Assembly (NCBI RefSeq): GCF_000617845.2
Contig: NZ_DF820425.1
Location: 5,214,741 to 5,278,740, forward strand
Direction of reading: 5' to 3'
DNA from: Bradyrhizobium sp. DOA9
Lineage (GTDB): Bacteria > Pseudomonadota > Alphaproteobacteria > Rhizobiales > Xanthobacteraceae
Length of the DNA stretch: 64,000 nucleotides
Part shown: piece by piece, positions 1 to 8,155 of the stretch
How positions within the stretch are numbered: position 1 is the stretch's first letter
Layout: the number at the start of each line of letters is the position of its first letter
The notes under the pieces: model-generated
Database searches by the model: none
What the model was told of the DNA's origin: nothing
Seen by the model: only the letters and a program-made list of their open reading frames with translations
Program-made: the position numbers and the translations under genes

Positions 1-1
1 C

Positions 2-112
2 TTCCTGCCGCTGCAGCCGGTCCGCGCCGTCGGCATGCACTTGCTCGGCGCCATCGGCCCACTCCGGCGCTTTGCGATGCGCGAAGGCCTGACTCCGACT
101 TGGCGGCGGTAG
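2..112 (+). CDS. C-terminal end of a probable FAD-dependent monooxygenase (partial)
   Basis: The window opens inside an open frame that runs 36 residues to a TAG stop. The tail contains IGPLRRFAMREGLTP, which resembles the C-terminal helix of PHBH-fold flavin monooxygenases such as the UbiH/COQ6-type hydroxylases. Nothing of the FAD-binding part is inside the window, so the substrate cannot be named. The assignment rests on this one C-terminal motif and remains tentative. Confidence 0.45.
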   Translation, partial: FLPLQPVRAVGMHLLGAIGPLRRFAMREGLTPTWRR

Positions 113-158
113 CTCCGAAGCACGTTAGGTTGGACGGCTTCACCGCTGGCTCGGTGCA

Positions 159-279
159 ACCCCTCCCGCTTGCGGGGGAGGTCGGCGCGAAGCGCCGGGT
201 GGGGGCTCTCTCCATTCAGGGACCTTCGCCGACAATTCCGATGCGGAGAGAGCCCCCTCCCCAACCCTCCCCGCAAGCG
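159..279. repeat. Long palindromic intergenic repeat, interrupted by the insertion sequence
   Basis: Two arms face each other: 159-211 (CTCCCGCTTGCGGG, then GGGGGCTCTCT) and 247-279 (AGAGAGCCCCCTCCCC, then CCCTCCCCGCAAGCG). The second arm continues after the insertion sequence as GGAGAGG from 1489. The apex of the second arm, CGCAAGCG, is where the insertion sequence sits. Such imperfect intergenic palindromes are common in rhizobial genomes. Here it also follows the monooxygenase stop and could act as an RNA hairpin. Confidence 0.7.
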
Positions 280-1480
280 AGAGCTTTGCACAAGAGGAGG
301 ATTTGCGATTCTCTAGGGCCTGTGGTGGAGGCGGATTCGGATGGCATATCGAGAGGTTGGGCAACTGAGCTTCGCGGATGCGCTGGTATCGCGGCGAGGG
401 AAGGGTAGCCCGGTGCTGAAGCGGATTGGCGAACTGGTCGACTGGGCGGCAGTGGAGAGAGTGCTGAATGGTCTTCCGGAGCCGGAGCGCGGCCCTCCGC
501 CCTATCCGCGACTGGTGCTGTTCAAGGCGCTGCTGCTGCAGCAATGGTATGGGCTTTCCGATCCGGCGCTCGAGGAAGCGCTCGACGACCGGGCCTCGTT
601 CCGCGCCTTCTGCGGCTTTGTGCTGAGCGACGAGACGCCTGATCACACGACGATCTGGCGATTCCGCGAGGCTTTGCAGCGAGCCGGTCTGGACGAGAAG
701 CTGTTCGCCGAGATCCTGCATCAGATCGACGCACGCGGGCTGGTGCTGCGCCGGGGCACATTGATCGATGCGAGCCTGATCTCGGCAGCAGTAAAGCCGC
801 CGAAGCCGCCAGAGGACCCGCAGCCGCCCGGCCCGGACGGCCGTGAACCGAGCAAGCTGGTCAACAGCAAGCGCGATCCAGATGCACGCTGGACCAAGAA
901 GGGCGGCAAGCGGTACTTCGGCTACAAAGCCCATATCGGCATGGATCAGAGTTCGGCCATCGTCCGCCGCAGCAAGCTGACCGACGCTGCGGTCAACGAC
1001 ACGGTGCCCGCCGACGAGTTGGTCTGTGGTGATGAGAAGGCGGTCTATGCCGACCAAGCCTATGACAAGCACAAGCGCCGCAGCGGGCTCGCCGCGCGAG
1101 GAATCAAGCCGAGGCTGATGTTCCGGCCGAACAAGCATCATCCGCTCACCGAGCGGCAGAAGCGCTTCAACAATGCCGTGGGAAAGCGCCGCGCACCGGT
1201 CGAGCAGGTCTTCGCGCGCCTCAAGGGCAGCTACCGCTGGGCGCGCGCTCGCTATCTGGGTTTGGCGCGCAATCAGACGCATCTGCGCCTGATCTGCCTC
1301 GCCATGAACCTCAAACGATGGGCGGTGCTGTGCCCGATAGGAGCCGCAGCGTGACCACCACCCGCCGCTACCCCGCGGCCACGAAAAACAGACGCCCCAC
1401 CCCTCTGGGGCTACGCGAGGCCGTTCAAAAAAAGCCCCATATCGAACTTCACTCCAGCACAACTCATTACGCAAAGCTCT
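280..1480 (+). mobile_element. IS5-family insertion sequence, complete, 1,201 bp
   Basis: Perfect 10-base terminal inverted repeats, AGAGCTTTGC at 280-289 and its complement at 1471-1480, bracket a single full-length transposase gene. CGCAAGCG is directly repeated on both sides (272-279 and 1481-1488), consistent with an 8-base target duplication. The duplicated sequence is itself palindromic, so the boundary could be shifted inward by up to 3 bases, giving shorter duplications. About 1.2 kb is the normal size for the family. The reading frame is intact, so the element may still be active. Confidence 0.85.
341..1354 (+). CDS. IS5-family transposase (DDE type)
   Basis: This 337-residue protein fills the insertion sequence. 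Residues about 1-110 form the N-terminal region typical of IS5/IS4-type enzymes. The catalytic triad appears as Asp143 (TLIDASLI), Asp238 (AVYADQAYD) and Glu288 (APVEQVFARLKG), with the RYFGYKAHIGMD segment before the second Asp, as in IS5 itself. A GGAGG lies 9 bases before the ATG. The enzyme cuts and joins the element ends. The frame is undamaged and there is no second frame or programmed frameshift. The exact IS5 subgroup cannot be settled here. Confidence 0.9.
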   Translation: MAYREVGQLSFADALVSRRGKGSPVLKRIGELVDWAAVERVLNGLPEPERGPPPYPRLVLFKALLLQQWYGLSDPALEEALDDRASFRAFCGFVLSDETPDHTTIWRFREALQRAGLDEKLFAEILHQIDARGLVLRRGTLIDASLISAAVKPPKPPEDPQPPGPDGREPSKLVNSKRDPDARWTKKGGKRYFGYKAHIGMDQSSAIVRRSKLTDAAVNDTVPADELVCGDEKAVYADQAYDKHKRRSGLAARGIKPRLMFRPNKHHPLTERQKRFNNAVGKRRAPVEQVFARLKGSYRWARARYLGLARNQTHLRLICLAMNLKRWAVLCPIGAAA

Positions 1481-1527
1481 CGCAAGCGGGAGAGGCGGAG
1501 CAAGCCCGCAGACAATCCCCGTGTAGT

Positions 1528-2232
1528 TCACATGCGATTGCCCTCCCGGTCCGGCGCCAGCCGCGAAAATCGGAAATTGCAGTGGCTGGCGCCGCCCGCC
1601 AGCGTCTGTGTCCGTTCCAGGCGGATGCCCCGCGTGGCGTAGGCGTCGAAGTCGAGGCCGCAGATGTTCGGCAGGATCTCCTTGTCGCCATGGCGTGCCG
1701 CGAGCTTGCAGAAGCCGCAGGCCTTGTAGTCGATGCCGAATTCGAAAGTGTCCTGCGGGCCCGGCTCGACGAAATCGTAGACGAAATCGTCCGGAAACTC
1801 CGCTTGGTGAGCCTCTGTAACGCTTCTTGCGGCCTGCTCTCGCATCAAGACCTGGTTCTCCGGTGACATGAACTGACGCCCCGCGGCGAGACGCTCGGCT
1901 TCGGGACTCGTCATCAGCTGCGCCTGGTAGGTTTCCCGCTCGATCTCGCCGATCACGGGCACCGGCACGCCGTGGCGCCGCAGCACCCGACTGATGGCTA
2001 TGAAGCCGGTCAGGCGCATGAAGAAATCACTCATGCGGCTTGCCGCGCCGCCGACATAAGGCATCTGGGCGAGGACGACCGTGAATTCGTCCATCACCTC
2101 CTGCCTGATCGCGGCGATGTCGGACAGATGCGCGCGCTCGCGGAGCATCGCTTCGGCAAGGTCTAGCCGCTCGCGCATGGCGGCTTCCATCGCTTGCCGG
2201 TGGGTCTGGTAGAACGGATGGATCTCAGCCAT
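1528..2232 (-). CDS. L-2-amino-thiazoline-4-carboxylate hydrolase-like protein
   Basis: The 234-residue protein resembles the ATC hydrolase family (PF14196). Founding members open the ring of L-2-amino-thiazoline-4-carboxylate to N-carbamoyl-L-cysteine in bacterial L-cysteine production from the racemate. The family-like C-terminal block is clear at about residues 165-220, with YKACGFCKLAARHGD, LPNICGLDFDAYATRG and RTQTLAGGASHCNFRF. No signal peptide is visible, so it should be cytoplasmic. It lies 45 bases downstream of a RidA gene on the same strand, probably in one transcript. Many relatives of this family are uncharacterised, so the true substrate is open. Confidence 0.7.
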   Translation of the reverse strand: MAEIHPFYQTHRQAMEAAMRERLDLAEAMLRERAHLSDIAAIRQEVMDEFTVVLAQMPYVGGAASRMSDFFMRLTGFIAISRVLRRHGVPVPVIGEIERETYQAQLMTSPEAERLAAGRQFMSPENQVLMREQAARSVTEAHQAEFPDDFVYDFVEPGPQDTFEFGIDYKACGFCKLAARHGDKEILPNICGLDFDAYATRGIRLERTQTLAGGASHCNFRFSRLAPDREGNRM

Positions 2233-2277
2233 GGGACACCTGGTATGATTGGTTCATAGCAACATCGACGTGCCGCC

Positions 2278-2670
2278 TCATTCCGCGGCGATCGCCTCGA
2301 TCTCCAGCAGCCATTTGCTGTCGACGGTCTCGACGACCACGACGGTCAGCGCCGGCTGATGCTCCCCGAGCATCGCGCGGCGAATGATGCGGTTGGTGAC
2401 GAGTTGGCTGCGGTCGGTCAGGAACGTGGTGACCTTGACCAGATGCTCGATGCCGAGACCTGCCGCGGCGAGCACTTCCCTGACGTTGCGCCAGGCCTGC
2501 TCGCATTGCGCCTCGAAGCCGTCGGGAACGGTGCCGTCGGAATTTTGAGGCACCTGGCCGCTGATGAACAGCAGGCGGCGATGCTGCTTCAGCTCGAGTC
2601 CCATGCAATAGCCGCCGGCGGGCGGGTGAACCGTTGCGGGATTGTGGCTGACGATGTGAGCTGGGGGCAT
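2278..2670 (-). CDS. RidA/YjgF family protein (enamine/imine deaminase-like)
   Basis: The protein has 130 residues from the ATG at 2670, which is preceded by GGAG at 6 bases, so that start is preferred over an upstream in-frame one. It carries RidA-family blocks: LLFISGQVP near residue 35, a QAWRNVREVLAAAGLG helix, VKVTTFLTD and a C-terminal VETVDSKWLLEIEAIAAE. Classical RidA hydrolyses reactive enamine/imine intermediates and uses a C-terminal-half Arg in an R-x-E type motif. That Arg is not obvious here (the position reads SKWLLEIEA), so this may be one of the Rid subfamilies with another activity. It is co-directional with the ATC-hydrolase-like gene and divergent from a LysR gene. Confidence 0.8.
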   Translation of the reverse strand: MPPAHIVSHNPATVHPPAGGYCMGLELKQHRRLLFISGQVPQNSDGTVPDGFEAQCEQAWRNVREVLAAAGLGIEHLVKVTTFLTDRSQLVTNRIIRRAMLGEHQPALTVVVVETVDSKWLLEIEAIAAE

Positions 2671-2800
2671 GGCGTTTCTCCGGATTTGCGTGTGAAGCGT
2701 ATCCGGCGGCATGAGGGCTGCGCAAAGCATCATTGCTGCGGTTCAGCGCAAGAAAATCTATTGCAAGGCCGCGGCCTATCGGTGTCAATGTGCAGTTGCG

Positions 2801-3427
2801 ATGACCTACGCCCTTCCCCCGCTCAACGCGCTCCGCGCCTTCGAGGCCGCCGCGCGCCATCTCAGCTTCAAGCTGGCCGCGCACGAATTGCACGTGACGC
2901 CCGGGGCGGTGGGGCAGCAGGTGAAAGCGCTGGAGGCGCGGCTCGGCGTGCAGCTGTTCGAGCGGCTGCACAAGCAGCTCATCCTCACCGAGGCCGGCCA
3001 GGCCTATCTGCCCGGGATCTCCGAAGGCTTTCGCCACATTGCGGATGCGACTTCGCAATTGAAGCCGGCAGGCACGGTGCTGCTGCAAGTGGGGGTCCAC
3101 GGCAGCTACGACCTGCGCCGGCTCGATCTGGCGGCGTTTCGCAGCACACATGCGGAGATCGGTGTGCGCATGCTGCAGCCCGCCGGCCTGCACGAGCTCG
3201 TCGAGGGCAAGGTGGACGTGCTGATCGCCCGCGGCGTGAGCCGCCATCCGGGCTATCGCTGCGAGCGGATCGATGAGGGATCGGGCGCGGGTGATTGGCT
3301 GGTTGCGCCGGAAGGCACGGCGGATTGCCCGGAGATCGTGAGTTTTCGGGCATGGCTGCGCGCCCTGCCCGCGGCGAAACCGCTCGCAGATCGCCGCCCG
3401 CGTCTGGTCGGGGGCGTCAGGAGTTGA
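2801..3427 (+). CDS. LysR-family transcription regulator, GcvA-like, shortened
   Basis: The 208-residue protein starts at the ATG followed by MTYALPPLNALRAFEAAARH. Residues 5-65 are a normal LysR winged helix-turn-helix (LAAHELHVTPGAVGQQVKALE, GVQLFERL). The effector domain is short: after GYRCERIDEG the sequence passes straight to WLVAPEGTADCPEIVSFRAWLRALP, which in full-length GcvA-type proteins is the C-terminal end. Roughly 90 residues of the ligand domain therefore appear to be missing in frame. It is divergent from ridA with a 130-base shared control region and probably regulates ridA and the ATC-hydrolase-like gene. It may be constitutive, or a decayed regulator that still binds DNA. 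Confidence 0.75.
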   Translation: MTYALPPLNALRAFEAAARHLSFKLAAHELHVTPGAVGQQVKALEARLGVQLFERLHKQLILTEAGQAYLPGISEGFRHIADATSQLKPAGTVLLQVGVHGSYDLRRLDLAAFRSTHAEIGVRMLQPAGLHELVEGKVDVLIARGVSRHPGYRCERIDEGSGAGDWLVAPEGTADCPEIVSFRAWLRALPAAKPLADRRPRLVGGVRS

Positions 3428-3519
3428 CGGAGCACAATGGGTGCGGGCCGACCCTGGCGTCATCAGTATGCACCGGATAGATTGACCAAAAGTCTTCCCT
3501 TGAATGACGGGGTTGTGCC

Positions 3520-4680
3520 GTGCGGTTGCCGTTGCTGCTGTTTCTCCTTGCTGCGATGTCGCCGGCGCTCGGCAGGTGGGAGGGCGTGGACGTAGAGCGG
3601 ATCCCGGTCGCCAGGCTCATCGAGAACCTGGAGAAGATCGCCAAGGACAATCCTGCCAGCACGGAGGCGCTGCTGAACCTTGGTCGTGCGCATGGCATGG
3701 CTTACGCACAGAAGTCCGACCCGCTGACGGTACCAAAGGCCTACCATGGCATTCAGTCGCCTGCCGTTCCTTTCAATGCGGTAGCGAGTGCCGCTATCCC
3801 CAGTGCGAACATCGCCGCCCAAGCGCATTTGCAAGCCGCGTTGAAGGCCTACCAACAGGCAATGGAGCTGGACAAGGATAACCTGGTGATCCGGCTCGGC
3901 CTTGCTTGGCTGACCGAGCAGGCCGGCAGGAAGGACGATGCTGTGAGGCAGTATCGGTCGATCGCAACCGACGCCTGGGAGAAGGAAAAGAGCCTGACGT
4001 CGCTTGGTTTCGGCGGTCGGACGCTGACCGGCGAGGTCGCCTCCTACCTCGTCCCCCTTCTCGACCCCGAGAAGGACAAGCTCGAGATCGAGACGCTGAA
4101 GGACCGCGTCGCCACGATGCGAAAGCTGCCGCACCCGGTCACTCCTATCGCAGTGCCGCTGGCCGATGGCCTCACCACCCCCGATCTCGAAGCACCCGAC
4201 ACGCGGGTGACGTTCGACGTCGACGGCAGCGGGCTAGGTCGCGAATGGAGCTGGATTACTCCCAAAGCTGCCTGGCTGGTCAGCGACCCGACGCACGATG
4301 GCAAAATCGACAGCGGCCGGCAGTTGTTCGGCAATGTCACGTTCTGGATGTTCTGGAACAACGGATACGCGCCACTGGCCGCACTCGATGACGACCGTGA
4401 CGGCATTTTGACCGGTAAAGAACTCGCCGGCTTCGCCCTGTGGCATGATGCGAACAGCAATGGCGTGGCAGACCTTGGAGAGGTCAAGCCGGTTTCGGCC
4501 TATGATATCGTCGCTATATCGTGCAAATGGCAGACGCTGAACAACAACCCGGACAAGGTCGCCTTCAGCCCCAACGGTGTGGTGTTCCGGGATGGAAAGA
4601 CGCGCCCGAGCTTCGATCTGGTCTTGAAGGCGCAGTTTGGTTTCCAGGTCACGTTGCGCGCGCCAGATGCCGCGGAGTAG
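3520..4680 (+). CDS. Secreted protein with helical (TPR-like) N-terminus and RTX-type calcium-binding-like repeats
   Basis: The GTG at 3520 gives a clear signal peptide (residues 1-18, MRLPLLLFLLAAMSPALG) and no ATG in frame does so. Residues about 30-160 are helical with TPR-like spacing (ALKAYQQAMELDKDNLVIRLGLAWL). Residues about 230-325 hold acidic loops: FDVDGSG, SDPTHDGKIDSGRQLFG, LAALDDDRDGILTGKEL and ALWHDANSNGVADLGEV. That order is the one seen in the calcium-binding region of many RTX and haemolysin-like proteins (ELFG, then aLDsNgDG, then vWrDaNgDG). No enzyme motif is visible. It is probably exported to the periplasm or beyond and binds calcium. It is monocistronic. Confidence 0.6.
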   Translation: MRLPLLLFLLAAMSPALGRWEGVDVERIPVARLIENLEKIAKDNPASTEALLNLGRAHGMAYAQKSDPLTVPKAYHGIQSPAVPFNAVASAAIPSANIAAQAHLQAALKAYQQAMELDKDNLVIRLGLAWLTEQAGRKDDAVRQYRSIATDAWEKEKSLTSLGFGGRTLTGEVASYLVPLLDPEKDKLEIETLKDRVATMRKLPHPVTPIAVPLADGLTTPDLEAPDTRVTFDVDGSGLGREWSWITPKAAWLVSDPTHDGKIDSGRQLFGNVTFWMFWNNGYAPLAALDDDRDGILTGKELAGFALWHDANSNGVADLGEVKPVSAYDIVAISCKWQTLNNNPDKVAFSPNGVVFRDGKTRPSFDLVLKAQFGFQVTLRAPDAAE

Positions 4681-4720
4681 TCCCTGAACACTCGAATTAG
4701 GTTGCCAGTTTTGGTTAGCC

Positions 4721-4810
4721 CGTAGGATGGGTTGAGCCCTTGCGAAACCCATCCTGCTTCGTTGCATATAGAGCGAGCGATGGGTTTGCTGGCGCTCAAC
4801 GCATCCTACG
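4721..4810. repeat. Palindromic intergenic repeat, GTAGGATGGGT family (copy 1)
   Basis: CGTAGGATGGGTTGAGC at 4721 is matched by its near-complement GCTCAACGCATCCTACG ending at 4810, with an inner AAACCCATC / GATGGGTTT pair. It can fold into a long hairpin between two genes. A second, more perfect copy lies at 59909-59992. This is a dispersed element of the genome, not a gene. Confidence 0.8.
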
Positions 4811-4832
4811 AACTCCACGATGGAGAACGGAC

Positions 4833-5645
4833 ATGCAGGGATCGCTCGGGGAAAAAATCGGTCAAGGCGCCTTCTCCGAAGCCTATGGCTGGGTGCCTGG
4901 CCAGGTGGTGAAGCTGTTCAAGGCCGGCGTCTCCCACCAGCTCGGTCGGCATGAAATGCGCATGATCCGAGCTGTCCTCGCCGCGGGCCTGCCGGTGCCG
5001 GAGGTGTTCGGTGAGGTGACCTTGGACGGGCGCTTCGGCATCGTGCTGCAGCGGCTCGACGGACCGAGCCTATGGCATCTCTCGCGGACCGGCGCGGTGA
5101 CGTTCGAACAGGCGGGCGCGATTGTTGCCGCTCTCGCCATGGCCGTTCACAAGACACCGGCGCCGCCGGAGATCCCCTCCATGCGCGAGCATATGGTGGT
5201 CGAGTTGCGCCACGATGACGGCAAGATCCCGAAGCACATCGGGACTGAAATCCTCGCGCTCATCGATCGCCTGTCACCGGGCGACGGGCTCTGTCATTGC
5301 GACCTGAGCCCCGGCAACGTGATCATGACGGCGGAAGGCCCGAAGCTCATCGACTGGACTTTCGCGATGCGCGCGCCCGCTGCCGTCGATCTGGGATTCT
5401 TGCATGTCATCCTGTCCGAGCTCGCCCCGGAAATAGCCGACAATCCCGAGCGTCCGCGCGCGACCAATGCGGCGGCGCAATCCGAATATGCGCGGCTGGC
5501 CGGTATGTCGCTCGAGGAGCTGACGGTGGCCGTGAAGCCGTATTTACCCATCGTCCGCACATTCGTCGTTCTCGGCAACGTGGTGCCGTCCTTGCAGGAG
5601 CGGCTGATCCAGCGCATCGAAGCGGGGCTGCGCTCGGAAGACTGA
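4833..5645 (+). CDS. Aminoglycoside phosphotransferase-fold kinase (APH family)
   Basis: The 270-residue protein has the protein-kinase-like APH fold. A glycine-rich start (GEKIGQGAFSEAYGW, residues 6-20), the VVKLFK lysine, the catalytic loop HCDLSPGNV at 155-163 with Asp157, and LIDW with Asp174 for metal binding are all present, so it should be an active kinase. The start at 4833 has GGAG 7 bases upstream; an upstream in-frame ATG lies inside the palindromic repeat and was rejected. The acceptor may be a small molecule or a protein. Nothing in the context indicates drug resistance. Confidence 0.75.
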   Translation: MQGSLGEKIGQGAFSEAYGWVPGQVVKLFKAGVSHQLGRHEMRMIRAVLAAGLPVPEVFGEVTLDGRFGIVLQRLDGPSLWHLSRTGAVTFEQAGAIVAALAMAVHKTPAPPEIPSMREHMVVELRHDDGKIPKHIGTEILALIDRLSPGDGLCHCDLSPGNVIMTAEGPKLIDWTFAMRAPAAVDLGFLHVILSELAPEIADNPERPRATNAAAQSEYARLAGMSLEELTVAVKPYLPIVRTFVVLGNVVPSLQERLIQRIEAGLRSED

Positions 5646-5822
5646 GCCGTCTTGGTCGCGCGGGCCGAGGTGGCCTCTTGAGGCGAGGCTTCAGTCCCTC
5701 CTGTGGGTCACGTGCGGTAATGCTCTGATTGATCGCAAGATCTCCGTATGCCCGCAGGAGCTGACATCTTCGCCTCTTATGGGTACACGCCTTAGTGGAT
5801 TAGACGCGCCCTCTTCGGCGCA

Positions 5823-6168
5823 TTAGCCCTCGGCCCGAACGAACGCCGCCTGCCCCGCAATCTCCTCGCTCCGCCAGCACCTCACCTCATGCCCATCCGC
5901 GCGCGTCGCCAGCAAGGGGCCCGGCTCGCTCCGGCACACCGCTTCCGCGTAGCGGCAGCGCGGGCTGAAGGCGCAGCCGTTCGGCGGGTTGAGCGGATTG
6001 GGCAGGTCGCCGCCCGTCGTTGCCAATGGCGCATGGCGCAGCGGATCGGGGATGGCGGCGATCAGGCCTGCGTGTAGGGGTGCGCGGGACGTTCGAAGAT
6101 GTCGCGCCAATGGCCGCTCCCGACGACGCGGCCGAGATACACCACGGCGACGCGGTCGCTCATGTGCT
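5823..6168 (-). pseudogene. Truncated, frameshifted duplicate of the 3' end of the downstream ABC ATPase gene
   Basis: This stretch encodes a near copy of the last ~120 residues of the ATPase gene at 8156-9199: SDRVAVVYLGRVV, ERPAHPYTQA, IPDPLRHAPLATTGGDLP and CAFSPRCRYAEAVCRSEPGP. It begins abruptly at the residue pair matching HMSDR and has no Walker motifs. One base is lost near 6066-6072 (in the TQALIAA segment), which changes the frame and creates a stop. After EIAG it diverges, but a further patch at 5713-5740 again matches the intact gene's end near 8161-8187. It cannot make a functional ATPase. Confidence 0.85.
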
Positions 6169-6260
6169 TGAGCGAGGCGTACCAAAAGCCGAAGTGATGG
6201 TTTGGCTGTTCGGAGCAACCAGACGTCGGTCCATCTGACTCGATGGTTCGCGGCGACAAA

Positions 6261-8042
6261 TCAACCGACACCGGTCGGCAGGGATCCCCCGGCCAACTTG
6301 GCTTTCTGTGCCTCTTCGATGTGCCGCCGCTGATCGAGGAACGCCTGGCTGGACCGCGTCTTGTACAAATCCAAATTCTCGGTCTCGTCAGCCTGCAGTG
6401 TGATCGCCGCATCGACATAGGCCAGCCGGTGCGGATCCGACTTGACCTTGCGCGCCAGCCGGTGGAGGCGCAGAGCGAGCGAAGCCCATTTTACGGCTTT
6501 GACGGCGGTCTCGGCGGCATAGCGAGGATAAAACGACCAGGCCGGCTCGACCGGCAGATGCGGACGGCGCTCGTCGCGGCTCTTCAGCCGCAGCACACCC
6601 CCTTCGAGCGGATGGACGCGCTCGATGGGATGGTAGCCTTTGAAATAGAGCGCGTAGGTGCTGATCTTGCCGACATTGTTGCCCATCGCCGCGGCACGCC
6701 GCATCAGCGTCTCGATGTGCTCCCAGCTGTAATAGGTGTTCCAGGCGAGCTCGACGGCGCGCTCCCACTCCGCCCTGGACATGGCGGGGTGGTTCGTCGT
6801 GACGTGGTCCAGATCGTATTTGTTGAGGTCCACATCCATCGCGACGCCCTTCAGGTAGAGCGTCTTGTGGTCTTCCGAGCCCGGCAGCGGCGTCAGGAAG
6901 AAGAACTCCAGCATGTCGATCGGCAGCTCATGCTTGATGATCTCGATGTCGCGGACGATCGATTCCGGTGTGTCGTTGGGAAAGCCGATAATGTAGCCGC
7001 CGACGGTCATGATCCCAGCCCTCTTCCAGGCCATCATCATCTCGCGATAGTCGGTGATCTTGTTCTGCCGCTTCTTGGCGCCGAGCAGACTGTCCGGGTT
7101 GATGTTTTCGAGGCCGATGAAGCATCGCCGGACGCCGGCCTTGGCGCATTTCTCGATGAAGTTGGGCAGCTTGTGGCAGAGCGTGTCGACCTGGATCGTG
7201 AAACGGAGATCCCAGCCCTCCTTCTCGCGCAGCGCGATGATGCGATCGAGCAGGATCTCCCAATCCTTGTTGCGGGCAAAATTGTCGTCTGTGAGAAAGA
7301 AGGCGAAGACGCCCTGAGCGACGTTGGCGCGGATCACGGCCTCGATGTCGTCGGCGCTGCGGCGTCGCGACTTGCGGCCCTGCACGTTGATGATGGTGCA
7401 GAACGAGCACTGGAACGGGCAGCCGCGCCCCGCATCGAAGCTCGTGGTGTGGCCGATGACCCGTCCGATCTGCTGGCGGGGAATGATCGGCAAAGGCTGG
7501 CTTTCCAGGTGTGGCAGATCGTCGATGTAGTTGTAGAGAGGTTGCAGCCGCCCGGCGACCGCATCCTGCAACAGCTCCTCGAGCCGCCCCTCCGCTTCGC
7601 CCGCGAAGACCGATACACCGAGGTCCATCATCTCCTGAACGCCGGGATCGCGCTCCGGCAACATCGAGAGGGTGCCGGACACATGGAAGCCGCCGATCGC
7701 AACTTGGATTCCGAGCTTGCGAAACTGTCTCGCCAGATCGAGCGATCGGGGAAACTGGTTGGACTGGACCCCGACCAGCATCACCATGCCGGCATCCGCA
7801 GCCTTGGTCGCGCGCGCCAGATCCGCGACACGCACCTTCCAGTTGGTCTCGTCGATGGCGTCGATCTCGATGTTGAAATCGGGCCCGAGAACCCCGCGTT
7901 CGCGGCAATCGAGCGCGATGCCGTATAGGCAGGCCAGCGAATTCGAAGGCAGGCCGCCGCGCCACCATCGAATGACGTAGCCATCGTCGTCGTAATGTGA
8001 CGGCTTGATCAGAACAAGCCGAAAAGTCTTGTCCTTCCTCAT
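6261..8042 (-). CDS. B12-binding-domain radical SAM protein, function unknown
   Basis: The protein has 593 residues. Residues about 50-165 look like a cobalamin-binding Rossmann-like domain (AADAGMVMLVGVQSNQFP, GIQVAIGGFHVSGTL, VFAGEAEG). Residues about 200-420 are the radical SAM core, with the iron-sulfur motif Cys208-x3-Cys212-x2-Cys215 (CPFQCSFC) and conserved FFLTDDNFARN, CFIGLEN and GGYIIGFPNDTPESI blocks. The C-terminal ~170 residues are unassigned and basic. Family members methylate or rearrange unreactive carbons, for example in hopanoid, antibiotic or tetrapyrrole chemistry. No pathway partner is adjacent. The gene stands alone between two copies of the end of an ABC ATPase gene. 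Confidence 0.8.
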   Translation of the reverse strand: MRKDKTFRLVLIKPSHYDDDGYVIRWWRGGLPSNSLACLYGIALDCRERGVLGPDFNIEIDAIDETNWKVRVADLARATKAADAGMVMLVGVQSNQFPRSLDLARQFRKLGIQVAIGGFHVSGTLSMLPERDPGVQEMMDLGVSVFAGEAEGRLEELLQDAVAGRLQPLYNYIDDLPHLESQPLPIIPRQQIGRVIGHTTSFDAGRGCPFQCSFCTIINVQGRKSRRRSADDIEAVIRANVAQGVFAFFLTDDNFARNKDWEILLDRIIALREKEGWDLRFTIQVDTLCHKLPNFIEKCAKAGVRRCFIGLENINPDSLLGAKKRQNKITDYREMMMAWKRAGIMTVGGYIIGFPNDTPESIVRDIEIIKHELPIDMLEFFFLTPLPGSEDHKTLYLKGVAMDVDLNKYDLDHVTTNHPAMSRAEWERAVELAWNTYYSWEHIETLMRRAAAMGNNVGKISTYALYFKGYHPIERVHPLEGGVLRLKSRDERRPHLPVEPAWSFYPRYAAETAVKAVKWASLALRLHRLARKVKSDPHRLAYVDAAITLQADETENLDLYKTRSSQAFLDQRRHIEEAQKAKLAGGSLPTGVG

Positions 8043-8155
8043 GAGCTACAGGTAGCTGGAACTCCGTCAAAGGCCAACTGGTTTCCGCCCGCTCCCCGCA
8101 AAAGACGACGAACTGTGGCACGAAAACACCCGGTCAGCTCACCTTGCGTTCCGAA

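Noticed and set aside
140..1531. Long open frame on the minus strand across the insertion sequence
   Set aside because: It is the antisense shadow of the transposase gene and runs through both inverted repeats; high GC makes such frames common.
4833..5645. Antibiotic-resistance aminoglycoside kinase
   Set aside because: Only the fold is shared; there are no resistance-gene neighbours or mobile elements around it, and most chromosomal APH-fold kinases act on other substrates.
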